Source of the DNA: Nitrospirota bacterium
GTDB taxonomy: Bacteria; Nitrospirota; Thermodesulfovibrionia; Thermodesulfovibrionales; UBA6898
Assembly: GCA_021783515.1 (NCBI GenBank)
Contig: JAJXTV010000029.1
Coordinates: 1 to 47,775 of the forward strand
Direction of reading: 5' to 3'
Length of the DNA: 47,775 nt
Below, piece by piece: positions 9,293-17,335 of the stretch. Made by a program: the position numbers and the translations under genes. A model generated the notes under the pieces. The model searched no databases, was not told where the DNA came from, and worked only from the letters and a program-made list of their open reading frames with translations. How positions within the stretch are numbered: position 1 is the first letter of the stretch; each line of letters begins with the position of its first letter.

Positions 9293-10116
9293 CCTTCGGC
9301 CGCCTCTGAGTCGGGCAGGTCTTTGACGAGACCGTTCCTGCAGAAATATTCTCCCGACGATTCCGCGGCCGACAGCAGCAGTCTGTTGCAGTGCGTGACG
9401 ATCTTGTTCGTCGGGTGCCAGAGATGAAAGCAGACGACCATGAAGGGGTGGACTTTCTTGAAGAGTCCGTATGTGAAAAATCTGCAGGCGAGTTCTGAGT
9501 CTTCATTCCCCCAGCCCTCGAAATCTTCGTTGAAGCCGTTTACCGCAAGGATATCAGTCCTGAAGAAACTCATGTTGCATGACTTGATGCCCTTCAGTTT
9601 TCTGTTCTTGAGCCCCGGGTAATAGGGCAGGCGTATCAGATGATGGGAATTCGAGATCCTGCGGGCCAGCGCCATTCCGAGCAGCGCAAACGGCGAATCC
9701 GCGTCGTCGGGTTCGAACGAGGCGACCGCCTTTTTGTTGACATGGATCCTCTTGCCCTGGATAAAGCACCCTTTCTCTGCCAGTCCCGAGTGGTCCGCGA
9801 TGAAATGCCTGTTCATGACACAGTCGCCGTCGAGGAGGATGATGTAGTCGCCCGAGGATTGTGTGATCGCCTTGTTCCGTATCTTCGCCGCCCTGAACCC
9901 CCTGTCCTCCTGCCAGATATGGAAGACGGGAAACGGAGCCCGCAGAGCAAAGCTCCTGACGACCGAGGCGGTCTCTTCTCCCGAGCCGTCGTCTGCGATC
10001 AGGACTTCGTCGGGGAATCGCGTCTGCCGGAGCGCGCTTCCGGCCACTTTTCTGAGAGAGGCCGCGTTATTGTATGTCGTAATGATGAGAGATACCTTCA
10101 CAATTTCACCGTGCAC
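9289..10116 (-). CDS. Glycosyltransferase family 2 with galactosyltransferase-like C-terminus
   Basis: This 275-residue GT-A enzyme has an N-terminal donor fold with SLIITTYNNAASLRKVAGSA and ILLDGDCVMNRHF (a DxD-like DGD). The C-terminal FEGWGNEDSELACRFF resembles the chondroitin-polymerase/galactosyltransferase type of acceptor domain (W-G-x-E-D). It is the first gene of the overlapping glycan run, 73 bp downstream of msbA. Donor and acceptor are unknown. Confidence 0.85.
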   Translation of the reverse strand: MHGEIVKVSLIITTYNNAASLRKVAGSALRQTRFPDEVLIADDGSGEETASVVRSFALRAPFPVFHIWQEDRGFRAAKIRNKAITQSSGDYIILLDGDCVMNRHFIADHSGLAEKGCFIQGKRIHVNKKAVASFEPDDADSPFALLGMALARRISNSHHLIRLPYYPGLKNRKLKGIKSCNMSFFRTDILAVNGFNEDFEGWGNEDSELACRFFTYGLFKKVHPFMVVCFHLWHPTNKIVTHCNRLLLSAAESSGEYFCRNGLVKDLPDSEAAEG

Positions 10117-10189
10117 ATATGCCCTTTATTTTACAGGAAAAACAGGACAAAAAAGAAGTGAGGGGCAAGGTGCGAGGCCCTGCCCGCCG

Positions 10190-11938
10190 TTATTCAGCGA
10201 CGGGGCGCGTCCAGGCAGTCTCCTGCGCGCTGAACTGAAGGTCGTACAGCCTTTTGTATCGTCCGCCCTTTGCGTAGAGCTCCTCGTGGGAGCCCGACTC
10301 CTCGATCCTGCCCTTGTCCAGTACGAGGATCCGGTCGGCCTTCTTCACGGTAGAGAGCCGGTGGGCGATCACGAAGGTGGTCCTGTTGGACATCAGGTTT
10401 TCGAGCGCCTTCTGGACCATCATTTCAGAGGCGGTGTCGAGCGACGACGTCGCCTCGTCGAGAATGAGGATCGGGGGGTTTTTGAGGATCGCACGGGCGA
10501 TCGACAGTCTCTGCCGCTGGCCGCCGGAAAGCCTCATCCCCCGCTCTCCGATTACCGTCTCGTACCCCTGGGGGAGCTCGACGATGAAATCGTGGGCGTA
10601 CGCCGCCCTGGCGGCGGCCACGATCTCTTTCTGCTCCGCCCCCGGTTTTGCGTAAGCGATATTGGCGGCGATTGAGTCGTTGAAGAGGATCACCTCCTGG
10701 GTGACGATGCCGAACTGTCCCCTGAGGGAGGCGAAGGTTGCGCTCGATATGTCAACGCCGTCGATGCTGATCCTGCCTTCCGTCGGCAGATAAAATCTCG
10801 GAAGCAGGTTTGCCAGGGTCGTCTTGCCGCCTCCGCTCTTTCCGACGATCGCGACGATCTCCCCCTTGGACACCTTCAGGTCGATGCCGTGCAGCGCCTT
10901 CTGTCCGGCAGAAGGATAGCTGAACGACACGTCCGTGAATTCGATGTCCCGCGAGATCGGCGGCAGGTCGACGGCGCCGTCCTTCTCCCCTTCTTCTGCT
11001 AGCAGTTTCTGGACCCGCTCAAGCGGGGGCCTCGCCTGCTGGATGCCGATGTTTATCTGGGCGAGCCTCTTGGCGGGGGTGTAGACGAGGAAAATCGCCG
11101 TCAGAAAAGAGGTGAAATCACCCGCGGTCATGGCGCCGCTGATGATCAGCCTCCCCCCGTACCATATGACGAAGGCGATCCCGAGCCCGCCTACCGCTTC
11201 CATGATCAGCGCCGCAAATTGAGATACCCGCGTGGCCCTCATGTTCTCGCGATAGTACTCCCGCGTGATCTCCTCGAAGCGGCCGGCCTCGGCGCTCTGC
11301 CGGCAGAAGGCCTTGATGATCTTGACCCCCGCATAGCTCTCGTTCAGGAATTCGGTGATAAGGGATATCTTTTCCTGCGCCCTTTTGCTGATGCGGCGCA
11401 TCCTCTTGCCGAGCGTGCCGACGCTGTAGAGCGCCAGAGGGAGCACGGTGATCGAGATGAGGGTGAGGTCCCATCTCCGCCAGAGCGCCACCCCCAGCAG
11501 GGCCAGGGCGGTCGCGCTCTCCTTGAAGAGGTCCTTGACGGTATATATCAGAAGGTTCTGCAGCGCCGTCACGTCGTTGATCACCTTCGATATCATCTCA
11601 CCGCTGGAGTTTTTCCCGAAGTATCCCATCGGCAGTTCGAGGCTGCGGGAGTAGAGGCCGTTTCTGAGATGCATCACCAGCTTCTGGCTTGCCGACTGCA
11701 TCAGGTATTCCTGGCAATAGGTGAATATTCCCCTGCCGAGGAAGATGAGGAATAGCGCCAGCGGCAGGAGGATCAGCAGCCTCGCGTCCTTCTTTATGAG
11801 GACGTCGTCCATCGCGGGCTTCGCCAGCCAGGCCAGAGAGGCATTAAGCCCGGAGACCACGAGCCCTGCCGCGATGGCGATGACCACCCTCGGCCAGTAT
11901 GGCAGGACGAGCCGGAATATTTTACGATATTCTTCCAT
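10190..11938 (-). CDS. msbA: Lipid A export ABC transporter MsbA
   Basis: This 582-residue half-transporter has six transmembrane helices in residues about 15-310, then a nucleotide-binding domain. Walker A is GKSGGGKTT near residue 380, the ABC signature LSGGQRQRLSIARA is near 480, Walker B is ILILDEATSSLD, and the switch His is in VIAHRLSTV. A homodimer would flip lipid A-core across the inner membrane. Position at the head of an LPS core gene cluster supports MsbA over a general multidrug exporter of the same family. Confidence 0.9.
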   Translation of the reverse strand: MEEYRKIFRLVLPYWPRVVIAIAAGLVVSGLNASLAWLAKPAMDDVLIKKDARLLILLPLALFLIFLGRGIFTYCQEYLMQSASQKLVMHLRNGLYSRSLELPMGYFGKNSSGEMISKVINDVTALQNLLIYTVKDLFKESATALALLGVALWRRWDLTLISITVLPLALYSVGTLGKRMRRISKRAQEKISLITEFLNESYAGVKIIKAFCRQSAEAGRFEEITREYYRENMRATRVSQFAALIMEAVGGLGIAFVIWYGGRLIISGAMTAGDFTSFLTAIFLVYTPAKRLAQINIGIQQARPPLERVQKLLAEEGEKDGAVDLPPISRDIEFTDVSFSYPSAGQKALHGIDLKVSKGEIVAIVGKSGGGKTTLANLLPRFYLPTEGRISIDGVDISSATFASLRGQFGIVTQEVILFNDSIAANIAYAKPGAEQKEIVAAARAAYAHDFIVELPQGYETVIGERGMRLSGGQRQRLSIARAILKNPPILILDEATSSLDTASEMMVQKALENLMSNRTTFVIAHRLSTVKKADRILVLDKGRIEESGSHEELYAKGGRYKRLYDLQFSAQETAWTRPVAE

Positions 11939-12018
11939 TGGGTCCCTTCTGCGGTATCGATACGGCGCTGTGCCGGCAGCGCCCGGACAAAGACCATTAT
12001 AATCGAACGGCGGCTTTT

Positions 12019-12561
12019 CTATAAACCTTTTCTGCGTCGCCGTGGCGCATAGTGTTTCGCCAGTTGGACCGCGTCCCAGGGCCTGCAGTCTTTCTTTGAA
12101 AAACCGAGCAGCCCGGCGAGGACGTGGACCGTCCCGACATCCGGGCCTTCTATTTCGAGGAATTCAGGGATATATCCGTATTCGCCGCCGTACTTGTCGA
12201 ACTCGAACCGGCCATTCTGAAGCGAATAGGAGGTCCTGTGCTTCTTCATCTCCAGCCAGACCGAAAAGCCTAATGCTTCGATTATCCATCTGGTCTGATC
12301 GAAGCTCGAAACCCTCACCTCGGTTTCCTCCCTCACCTTCGCCCCCAGGTCCCCCACGTGTCCCTTATACGTCAGGACGGCCTTCTTCCCTTCCCTCCTG
12401 AGCCTCAGCGCCCCCTTTCGCTTTCCGACCGATCCTGCGGCGTCATCGTAATAGAGCGCGTGGATCTCTCCGTCGAAGACCTTCTTCGCCCCGAGGGACC
12501 GAAGCTTCGATTCGACTTCCCCCCTTTTTATATCCAGTATCTTGACTTCCGCTTCCCGCAT
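12019..12561 (-). CDS. CYTH-domain protein (class IV adenylate cyclase-like)
   Basis: This 180-residue protein has the CYTH signature ExExK at the very start (EAEVKILD) and the later charged strands RLRREGKKAVLTYKG and TEVRVSSFDQTRWIIEALG, which line the triphosphate tunnel. Members act as class IV adenylate cyclases, thiamine triphosphatases or inorganic triphosphatases; the sequence alone does not separate these. I chose the ATG at 12561 because it puts ExExK at the usual place. The longer frame would begin with TTG at 12600 and adds unconserved residues. It ends 80 bp before msbA, so it could be the first gene of that transcript. Confidence 0.8.
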   Translation of the reverse strand: MREAEVKILDIKRGEVESKLRSLGAKKVFDGEIHALYYDDAAGSVGKRKGALRLRREGKKAVLTYKGHVGDLGAKVREETEVRVSSFDQTRWIIEALGFSVWLEMKKHRTSYSLQNGRFEFDKYGGEYGYIPEFLEIEGPDVGTVHVLAGLLGFSKKDCRPWDAVQLAKHYAPRRRRKGL

Positions 12562-12861
12562 ATTGTTTGCAGATACATTATAGCCCACAACCCCCCTCAA
12601 AATTGAATCTTCCCCGGTAAGCTGCGATGCCTGCGGAGGCCGGTGACCCGCAGGGCGAACTCCTTACCGGGGCCGCGCGTGAGGCGGGGCATTTATTGTC
12701 GCCTGCGTATCTGCTAAGAGACCAATCCATAACGAAAAGAGGGGCCCCGCGGTCATCTCCCGCGGACCCTGTTCTCAATCTGCAGTTTCAGACATGGTTA
12801 AAGATACTGCTTGGGGGCAGACCTGCTCTCATTTTGCGGGCCGAAAAGCATTCTTTTGGGC
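12562..12861. other. Intergenic region without a supported gene
   Basis: This lies between the divergent CYTH and HU genes. I see no coding sequence with a credible ribosome-binding site and no clear RNA motif. The only clear signal is the HU promoter at its right edge. Confidence 0.6.
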
Positions 12862-12890
12862 TTGACAAAAAAGAGAGATCTTGCTAGTGT
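12862..12890 (+). promoter_or_regulatory. Promoter of the HU gene
   Basis: A perfect TTGACA sits at 12862-12867, followed after 17 bp by TAGTGT, a weak -10. Transcription would begin about 45 bases before the HU start codon. Confidence 0.55.
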
Positions 12891-12940
12891 GTACTTCAGA
12901 TTATTTGTGGGCATTATAACAATAGAAAGGGGGGAAGGGC

Positions 12941-13216
12941 ATGACAAAGACAGAGCTTATCGACAAGATAGCATCGGGTGCAGGGCTGAGCAAGGCCGAC
13001 GCAACGCGGGCATTTGACTCGACTCTTGATGCGGTCAAGGCTGCGCTGAAGAAAGGGCAGAAGGTTACCATCGTCGGTTTCGGGACCTTTTCGGTCTCGA
13101 AGAGGAAAGCCAGAAAAGGGCGCAACCCGAGGACCGGTCAGGTCATCAATATACCTGCCGCCAAGACTCCGAAGTTCACCGCCGGAAAGGCGCTGAAAGA
13201 CGCGGTAAAGAAATAG
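12941..13216 (+). CDS. hup: DNA-binding protein HU
   Basis: This 91-residue histone-like protein starts [21 protein letters not shown]. It shows the HU fold: two helices, [14 protein letters not shown], then the DNA-binding arm [16 protein letters not shown] with the intercalating Pro, ending KAGKALKD-type helix residues. The length equals the family standard. A strong GGGGG-rich Shine-Dalgarno precedes it, and a strong terminator follows 20 bp after the stop, so it is a single-gene unit. HU bends and compacts DNA. IHF is excluded by the lack of IHF-specific arm residues, though the distinction is approximate. Confidence 0.95.
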   Translation: MTKTELIDKIASGAGLSKADATRAFDSTLDAVKAALKKGQKVTIVGFGTFSVSKRKARKGRNPRTGQVINIPAAKTPKFTAGKALKDAVKK

Positions 13217-13235
13217 GCGTTATCCGGACCAGACA

Positions 13236-13276
13236 AAATGAAGGGACAAACGACGGTTTGTCCCTTCATTTTTTGT
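13236..13276 (+). terminator. Rho-independent terminator after HU
   Basis: A long perfect stem (AATGAAGGGACAAAC against GTTTGTCCCTTCATT, loop GACG) runs into TTTTTTG. This is one of the clearest terminators in the window. Confidence 0.9.
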
Positions 13277-13300
13277 GCGGTATCTGATATGCTTTCCCTG

Positions 13301-13318
13301 TATAATCCGGATGGAGGT
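13301..13318 (+). promoter_or_regulatory. -10 box and Shine-Dalgarno of the tandem Usp gene
   Basis: TATAAT occurs at 13301-13306 and GGAGGT at 13313-13318. If transcription starts just after the -10 box, the ATG at 13311 is too early, which favours the GTG at 13332 as the start. No good -35 hexamer is visible. Confidence 0.5.
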
Positions 13319-13331
13319 TGGTAAAACGTCA

Positions 13332-14207
13332 GTGAATAACGCGCAGCGTCGTATTGTCGCAGGCGTGGATCTCGGGCCGGAGACGGAAGCGGTCGTTTCC
13401 TATGCGGTCTGTTTGGCGGCCGCGCGGAGGGCCGGTGTCCACCTTCTCTATGTCATCGATTATCTGCTCACCCCCCCCTCCTACCTTTCCGAGTATGTCG
13501 AAGAGGAAAAGAAGAGGGATGAGGCGGAGATGCGTTCCTGGAAGCTCCGGATCGAACGGCAGGGGATTGAAGCCGAATGCGGAGTGGTGCTCGGCCGTCT
13601 CCATCAGTCCTTTGTGAAGACGATGGAGGAGACCGCCCCGGAGCTTCTCGTGGTCGGTTTCAAGTCCCACCTGATGCGGCCGAGCAGTTCGGAGCGGCTC
13701 ATCAAGTCCCTCAAGACGCCCATCCTGGCGGTGAGAGGGAAGAAGGCCTCGGGCGCATCGATCGGGTCCGTCGGGATACGGAAGATCCTCTGCCCGGTGG
13801 ATTTCTCCGACGGCTCGCGAAAGGCGGCCGCAGCCGCCGCAGAGTACGCGTCTCTTTTTTCCGCCCGGCTCGACCTGCTCCACGTCGTCCCCTCGCATGT
13901 CATCAAGGGAAAATGGTCCTCATGGGAAAGGCTCGGACAGGACGAGAAGTCGAGATTCGAAGAGGCGGCCCGCGCCGAAGCGGCAGATCGGCTGGGTTCG
14001 TTCCTGGGCGGGATGCGTATCGAGGCGAAGGGAGAGGTCCGTCAGGGGTGCCCGGCGGAGTCGATCGCCGGGTTCGCCGAAGAAGGAGGATACGACCTGG
14101 TCGTCATCGGCGCAAGGGGTCTCTCCTACGTCGAGAGCGTCCTTCTCGGCGGGACGACCGAGGCGGTGCTCAGGTCATCCCCCTGTCCGCTCCTTATTAT
14201 CCATTGA
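13332..14207 (+). CDS. Tandem universal stress protein (two UspA domains)
   Basis: This protein of about 291 residues has two UspA domains. Domain one starts RRIVAGVDLGPETEAVV and ends at TPILAVRGKK. Domain two starts IRKILCPVDFSDGSRKAA and ends SSPCPLLIIH. Domain two has the ATP-loop type sequence GARGLSYVESVLLGGTTE. Domain one is degenerate there, so only the second half may bind nucleotide. Usp proteins respond to stress by unclear mechanisms. The start is taken as GTG with GGAGGT 13 bases upstream; an ATG at 13311 is an alternative. It overlaps the antiporter gene by one base (TGATG), so the two are co-translated. Confidence 0.85.
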   Translation: MNNAQRRIVAGVDLGPETEAVVSYAVCLAAARRAGVHLLYVIDYLLTPPSYLSEYVEEEKKRDEAEMRSWKLRIERQGIEAECGVVLGRLHQSFVKTMEETAPELLVVGFKSHLMRPSSSERLIKSLKTPILAVRGKKASGASIGSVGIRKILCPVDFSDGSRKAAAAAAEYASLFSARLDLLHVVPSHVIKGKWSSWERLGQDEKSRFEEAARAEAADRLGSFLGGMRIEAKGEVRQGCPAESIAGFAEEGGYDLVVIGARGLSYVESVLLGGTTEAVLRSSPCPLLIIH

Positions 14208-15226
14208 TGGTCATCCAGATCGCGCTACTCCTTTTCGGGCTCACCATGATACTTGCCGCTGCCGAGTTCTTTACGAACGGCATCGAGGAGATAGGCAGAA
14301 AGTTCTCGTTTTCGCAGGCGGTGGTGGGCAGCATCTTCGCGGCGGTCGGCACTGCTCTTCCCGAGACGATCCTGCCGATGGTGGCGATATTTCTCTACGG
14401 CGGTCATTCGTCGAAGGAGATCGGAGTCGGGGCGATCTTGGGGGCCCCGTTCATGCTTTCGACGCTCGCCTTCTTCCTGGTGGGGGCGACCTCCTCGCTC
14501 GCGGCGCTCAAAGGGAAGCGGCGGTTTGAACTCCGCATCGAGGTCCGGTCCGTCAGGCGGGACATGGTGTTCTTCGTGGCGATGTACTCTTCCGCGGTCG
14601 CCCTGCCGATCTTCCTCGGAGAAGCGGTCCAGGTCCCTCTTGCGATTGCGCTGGTTTTCGGATACGCATTCTATGCCTGGCTCACCTTCCGGGGCGAGAG
14701 CGCCGGGATCGAGCATGCCGGCGATATGTACTTCTGGAAGGCGGCGGGAAGACTCGGCGTCCCGACAGACGGCAAGGCGCCTCCGCTCCTTCTCATCCTC
14801 CTGCAGGTCGGCATCTCCCTCGGGCTGATGATCGGGGGCGCCCATACCTTCGTCAGCAGTCTCGAGCAGGTGTCGGCGAGGTTCGGCATGGACCCCCTTC
14901 TCTTTGCGCTTCTGCTTGCGCCGATCGCGACGGAACTGCCCGAGAAATTCAACAGCGTCACCTGGACCTGGAAGGGGAGGGACACGCTCGCGGTCGGCAA
15001 TATCACCGGCGCGATGGTCTTTCAGTCCACCTTCCCGGTGTCGGTCGGGCTTGTCTTTACGGAATGGAAGCTGACCGGCATGGCCCTCTTTTCGGCCCTG
15101 ATCGCGATCACGTCGTCCGTCATCCTGCTCGGGACGGTTCTGCTGAAGAAGAGGATTTCGCCGTTGACGATGCTCTTTTGCGGCTGCCTCTATCTCCTCT
15201 ACGCGATCGTGCTGGTAGTGAGGTAG
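14207..15226 (+). CDS. Ca2+/cation antiporter (CaCA superfamily) membrane protein
   Basis: This 339-residue inner-membrane protein has about ten helices and the two alpha-repeats of sodium/calcium exchangers: VGTALPETILPM in the first half and LAPIATELPEKFNSV in the second, each with the conserved ion-binding Glu. It should exchange Ca2+ or a similar cation for Na+ or H+. I set the start at the ATG at 14207, which overlaps the Usp stop; the longer open frame upstream is a shadow of the Usp gene. Coupling to a Usp suggests stress-linked ion control. Ion specificity is not readable. Confidence 0.83.
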   Translation: MVIQIALLLFGLTMILAAAEFFTNGIEEIGRKFSFSQAVVGSIFAAVGTALPETILPMVAIFLYGGHSSKEIGVGAILGAPFMLSTLAFFLVGATSSLAALKGKRRFELRIEVRSVRRDMVFFVAMYSSAVALPIFLGEAVQVPLAIALVFGYAFYAWLTFRGESAGIEHAGDMYFWKAAGRLGVPTDGKAPPLLLILLQVGISLGLMIGGAHTFVSSLEQVSARFGMDPLLFALLLAPIATELPEKFNSVTWTWKGRDTLAVGNITGAMVFQSTFPVSVGLVFTEWKLTGMALFSALIAITSSVILLGTVLLKKRISPLTMLFCGCLYLLYAIVLVVR

Positions 15227-15249
15227 GGGGCGCGGCATGCCGCGCCCCC
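15226..15249. terminator. Perfect palindrome between convergent genes
   Basis: The 24-bp sequence GGGGGCGCGGCA followed by its reverse complement separates the antiporter gene and the minus-strand zinc-ribbon gene. It lacks a long T run, but it is placed to act as a two-way terminator. Confidence 0.6.
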
Positions 15250-15251
15250 TA

Positions 15252-15536
15252 TTATTTCTTGAAAAGATCGTCCAGCTTTTTGAGTGCGTCGGCCTTTGAT
15301 GAGGCTGAAGAAGAGGACCTTCCCTCGGCGAATACAAAATAATCGCAGAAGTTCGCCTTGTCCCTGCTTCTTTGATGCTCCGCCTTCGGTTCAAGGCATT
15401 TGTTGTGCGCAGTCTCGGAATAGAACCTGCAGTTCAGGCAGATATGCAGGTCGCCTCCGCATGCGGGACAGACCGACTTTCGTGAGAAGTACTTGTCTGC
15501 CCCGACTTCTTTCCCGCAGAGTGCACAGATCTTCAT
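15252..15536 (-). CDS. Small zinc-ribbon protein of unknown function
   Basis: This 94-residue protein has an N-terminal block of four CxxC-type pairs: CALC (4-7), CPAC (23-26), CLNC (33-36), and C47 with C64 near the middle. That pattern suggests one or two structural zinc ribbons. The C-terminal tail is Ser/Ala-rich, then helical (KADALKKLDDLFKK). There is no signal peptide. I do not recognise a named family. The Shine-Dalgarno AGGAGG ahead of the ATG is good, so the gene is real. Function is unknown. Confidence 0.75.
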   Translation of the reverse strand: MKICALCGKEVGADKYFSRKSVCPACGGDLHICLNCRFYSETAHNKCLEPKAEHQRSRDKANFCDYFVFAEGRSSSSASSKADALKKLDDLFKK

Positions 15537-15608
15537 GACGTCCTCCTGCCGTGAACGGTAATGGGATTATGATAACAGGAAGGAGAGGTTTTGAGGGTAA
15601 ATTCCCCA

Positions 15609-15637
15609 TTGACAGCGGGTGCGGCGCGTGTTATTTT
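15609..15637 (+). promoter_or_regulatory. Promoter of the 26-codon gene
   Basis: Perfect TTGACA (15609-15614), 17-bp spacer, then TATTTT (15632-15637). The downstream ATG is at 15670 with AGGAGG between. Confidence 0.75.
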
Positions 15638-15669
15638 GATAAATGAAATCTCAAATGAGGAGGTTCGGT

Positions 15670-15750
15670 ATGGCCTGCAAATCGAAGGGCACCTGCGGCA
15701 GCACGAAAAAGACGGCTGCGAAGACCCCGAAGAAGACGACGAAGAAATAG
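15670..15750 (+). CDS. 26-residue Lys/Thr-rich basic peptide gene
   Basis: The peptide is MACKSKGTCGSTKK followed by TAAKTPKKTTKK. It has nine lysines, no acidic residue, and two cysteines five residues apart (C3, C9). The gene is short enough to be missed by most gene callers, but it has every sign of a real transcription unit: a near-consensus sigma-70-type promoter, AGGAGG 7 bases before the ATG, and a hairpin-T8 terminator 27 bp after the stop. The tail resembles lysine-rich tails of histone-like proteins, so nucleic-acid binding is possible, but that is inference. No relative is known to me. Confidence 0.7.
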   Translation: MACKSKGTCGSTKKTAAKTPKKTTKK

Positions 15751-15776
15751 GGGGCTGTGTCTTCTCCTGATTACGA

Positions 15777-15802
15777 GGATGGCTCCGGCCATCCTTTTTT
15801 TT
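15777..15802 (+). terminator. Terminator of the 26-codon gene
   Basis: GGATGGC-TCCG-GCCATCC forms a 7-bp stem with a tetraloop, followed directly by eight T residues. Confidence 0.88.
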
Positions 15803-15861
15803 CCTTTTCAGGTCGTGATTTCCTTCCTTGACTCTCCCGTTGACATACATATCGTCACGGT

Positions 15862-16031
15862 GACGGGGAGAGCGGCCCGAAAATACTTTCGTAGCGATTC
15901 CTTAGCGCATCGGAAGCCACATCCAAAGACCCTTATCGGGACATGCCTTTTTGTGAAGGCCTGTATTCCCGCCGCCATGCTCTGTTAAATCCTATCGCAT
16001 CAGAAAGGATGTGAGGGACGCTCTCCCCGCC
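15862..16031 (+). mobile_element. MITE-like repeat, copy 1
   Basis: This 170-bp sequence matches the reverse complement of 20064-20232 at roughly 85% by eye. The ends are inverted: GACGGGGAGAGCGGCCC on the left and the complement of GGCGGGGAGAGCGTCCC on the right (15 of 17 match), with weaker inverted similarity continuing inward (CTTTC...GCGAT). There is no transposase inside. It sits just upstream of bioF. Target duplications are not obvious. Confidence 0.8.
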
Positions 16032-16090
16032 CCATACAACGATAGTGTGAAGTCTCTCAACGGAGGTTGCCCCTGTGGTAATATGTAGCC

Positions 16091-17236
16091 ATGTTCGAAG
16101 AGGAGCTGAGAGAACTCGAAGAAAACGGCCTTCTCCGCCGGCTGCTCCCGAGGAATTCTCCCCAGGGGCCGGTGATCACCGTCGGCGGGAAGGAATATCT
16201 CAATTTTGCCTCGAATGATTATCTTGGGCTCGCGGGGCGCCAGGAGCTGCTGCGGGCGGCCGGCGCGGCGGGGAGGAAGTTCGGCTTCGGCGCCGGCGCG
16301 TCGAGGCTGCTGGCAGGCGGCAGCCCCCTTCATGAAGAACTGGAAAAGGCGGTTGCCGCTTTCAAAATGACCGACGCGGCGCTGCTCTTCAACTCCGGAT
16401 ATACCGCCAACACCGCCTCCATTGCGGCGCTGGCGGCAGAGGGCAGCACGATCTTCAGCGATGAGCTGAACCATGCGAGCATCATCGACGGCTGCAGGCT
16501 GAGCCGGGCGAGGGTCGTCATCTACCGCCACCGGGACGCCGGGCATCTCGAAGATCTCATGAGGCGGGAGCGGACGGACAGGAAGGTAGTGGTGACGGAT
16601 TCTGTCTTCAGCATGGACGGCGACATCGCACCGCTGCCGGAGATATATGCGCTCTGCCGCAGGCACGATGCGGTCCTCTATCTCGACGAGGCCCATGCGA
16701 CCGGCGTGCTCGGAGGAGGGAGGGGGGCCCTTGCCCATTTTGGACTGGCCCCCCATCCGCGGACGATCCAGATGGGGACGTTTTCGAAGGCGCTTGGTTC
16801 TTTCGGAGCTTTCGTTGCGGGAGACCGCGACGTGATCGGCTGGCTGACGAATACGGCGAGGGGCTTTATGTTCTCCACGGCGCTTCCCGCACCCGTTGCC
16901 GCCGCGTCGCTCGCCTCGCTTTCGCTGCTCGGGAAAAGGCCCGGGCTGGTGCGGAGGCTTTGGGCGAACACGCAAAAGACAGCAGAAGGGCTCAGGGAGA
17001 TCGGCTATGATCCGGGGCCCGCTGAAACGCCGATCCTGACGATCAGAAGACGCAGCCAGGGCGATGTCCTTACCCTCTCGGCTTTTTTGTGGGGACAGGG
17101 GATCTATGCTCCGGCGATCAGGCCGCCGACGGTGAGGGAGCCGAGGATAAGGCTCACCCTTACGGCGGCGCATACGGCTGGTCAGATACGCGCGCTCATA
17201 AAGGCGATGGGGGAATACGGCCGCGAAGCGAGGTGA
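16091..17236 (+). CDS. bioF: 8-amino-7-oxononanoate synthase (alpha-oxoamine synthase)
   Basis: This 381-residue PLP enzyme condenses pimeloyl thioester with L-alanine in biotin synthesis. Visible motifs are NFASNDYLGLAG near residue 38, the PLP-stacking and Asp region LYLDEAHATGVLGGGRG, and the Schiff-base lysine in TFSKALGSFG. The length fits BioF. Glycine C-acetyltransferase (Kbl) and other oxoamine synthases share these motifs, and no other bio gene is adjacent, so the assignment to BioF is likely but not certain. The start ATG at 16091 has GGAGG about 25 bases upstream, which is farther than usual. Confidence 0.82.
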   Translation: MFEEELRELEENGLLRRLLPRNSPQGPVITVGGKEYLNFASNDYLGLAGRQELLRAAGAAGRKFGFGAGASRLLAGGSPLHEELEKAVAAFKMTDAALLFNSGYTANTASIAALAAEGSTIFSDELNHASIIDGCRLSRARVVIYRHRDAGHLEDLMRRERTDRKVVVTDSVFSMDGDIAPLPEIYALCRRHDAVLYLDEAHATGVLGGGRGALAHFGLAPHPRTIQMGTFSKALGSFGAFVAGDRDVIGWLTNTARGFMFSTALPAPVAAASLASLSLLGKRPGLVRRLWANTQKTAEGLREIGYDPGPAETPILTIRRRSQGDVLTLSAFLWGQGIYAPAIRPPTVREPRIRLTLTAAHTAGQIRALIKAMGEYGREAR

Positions 17237-17272
17237 GGACAGCGTGAGCCCCGATGCAGCAGGGGACCGTTG

Positions 17273-17288
17273 CAAAAAGCCCTTCGGG
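17273..17288 (-). terminator. Weak terminator after the SufR-like gene
   Basis: On the minus strand GCCC-GAAG-GGGC-type pairing is followed by TTTTT, about 48 bp past the stop at 17336. The stem is short. Bases 17277-17301 also resemble one end of the MITE-like element (19 of 25). Confidence 0.35.
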
Positions 17289-17335
17289 CCGCACTTCCCG
17301 CTTTCGTGGATATTTAAATTTATGCGGCCGGAGTG

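Noticed and set aside
15779-15988. Plus-strand 69-codon frame with a similar frame at 20004-20222 on the minus strand
   Set aside because: The protein similarity comes from the two MITE-like DNA copies, which match at DNA level including outside these frames.
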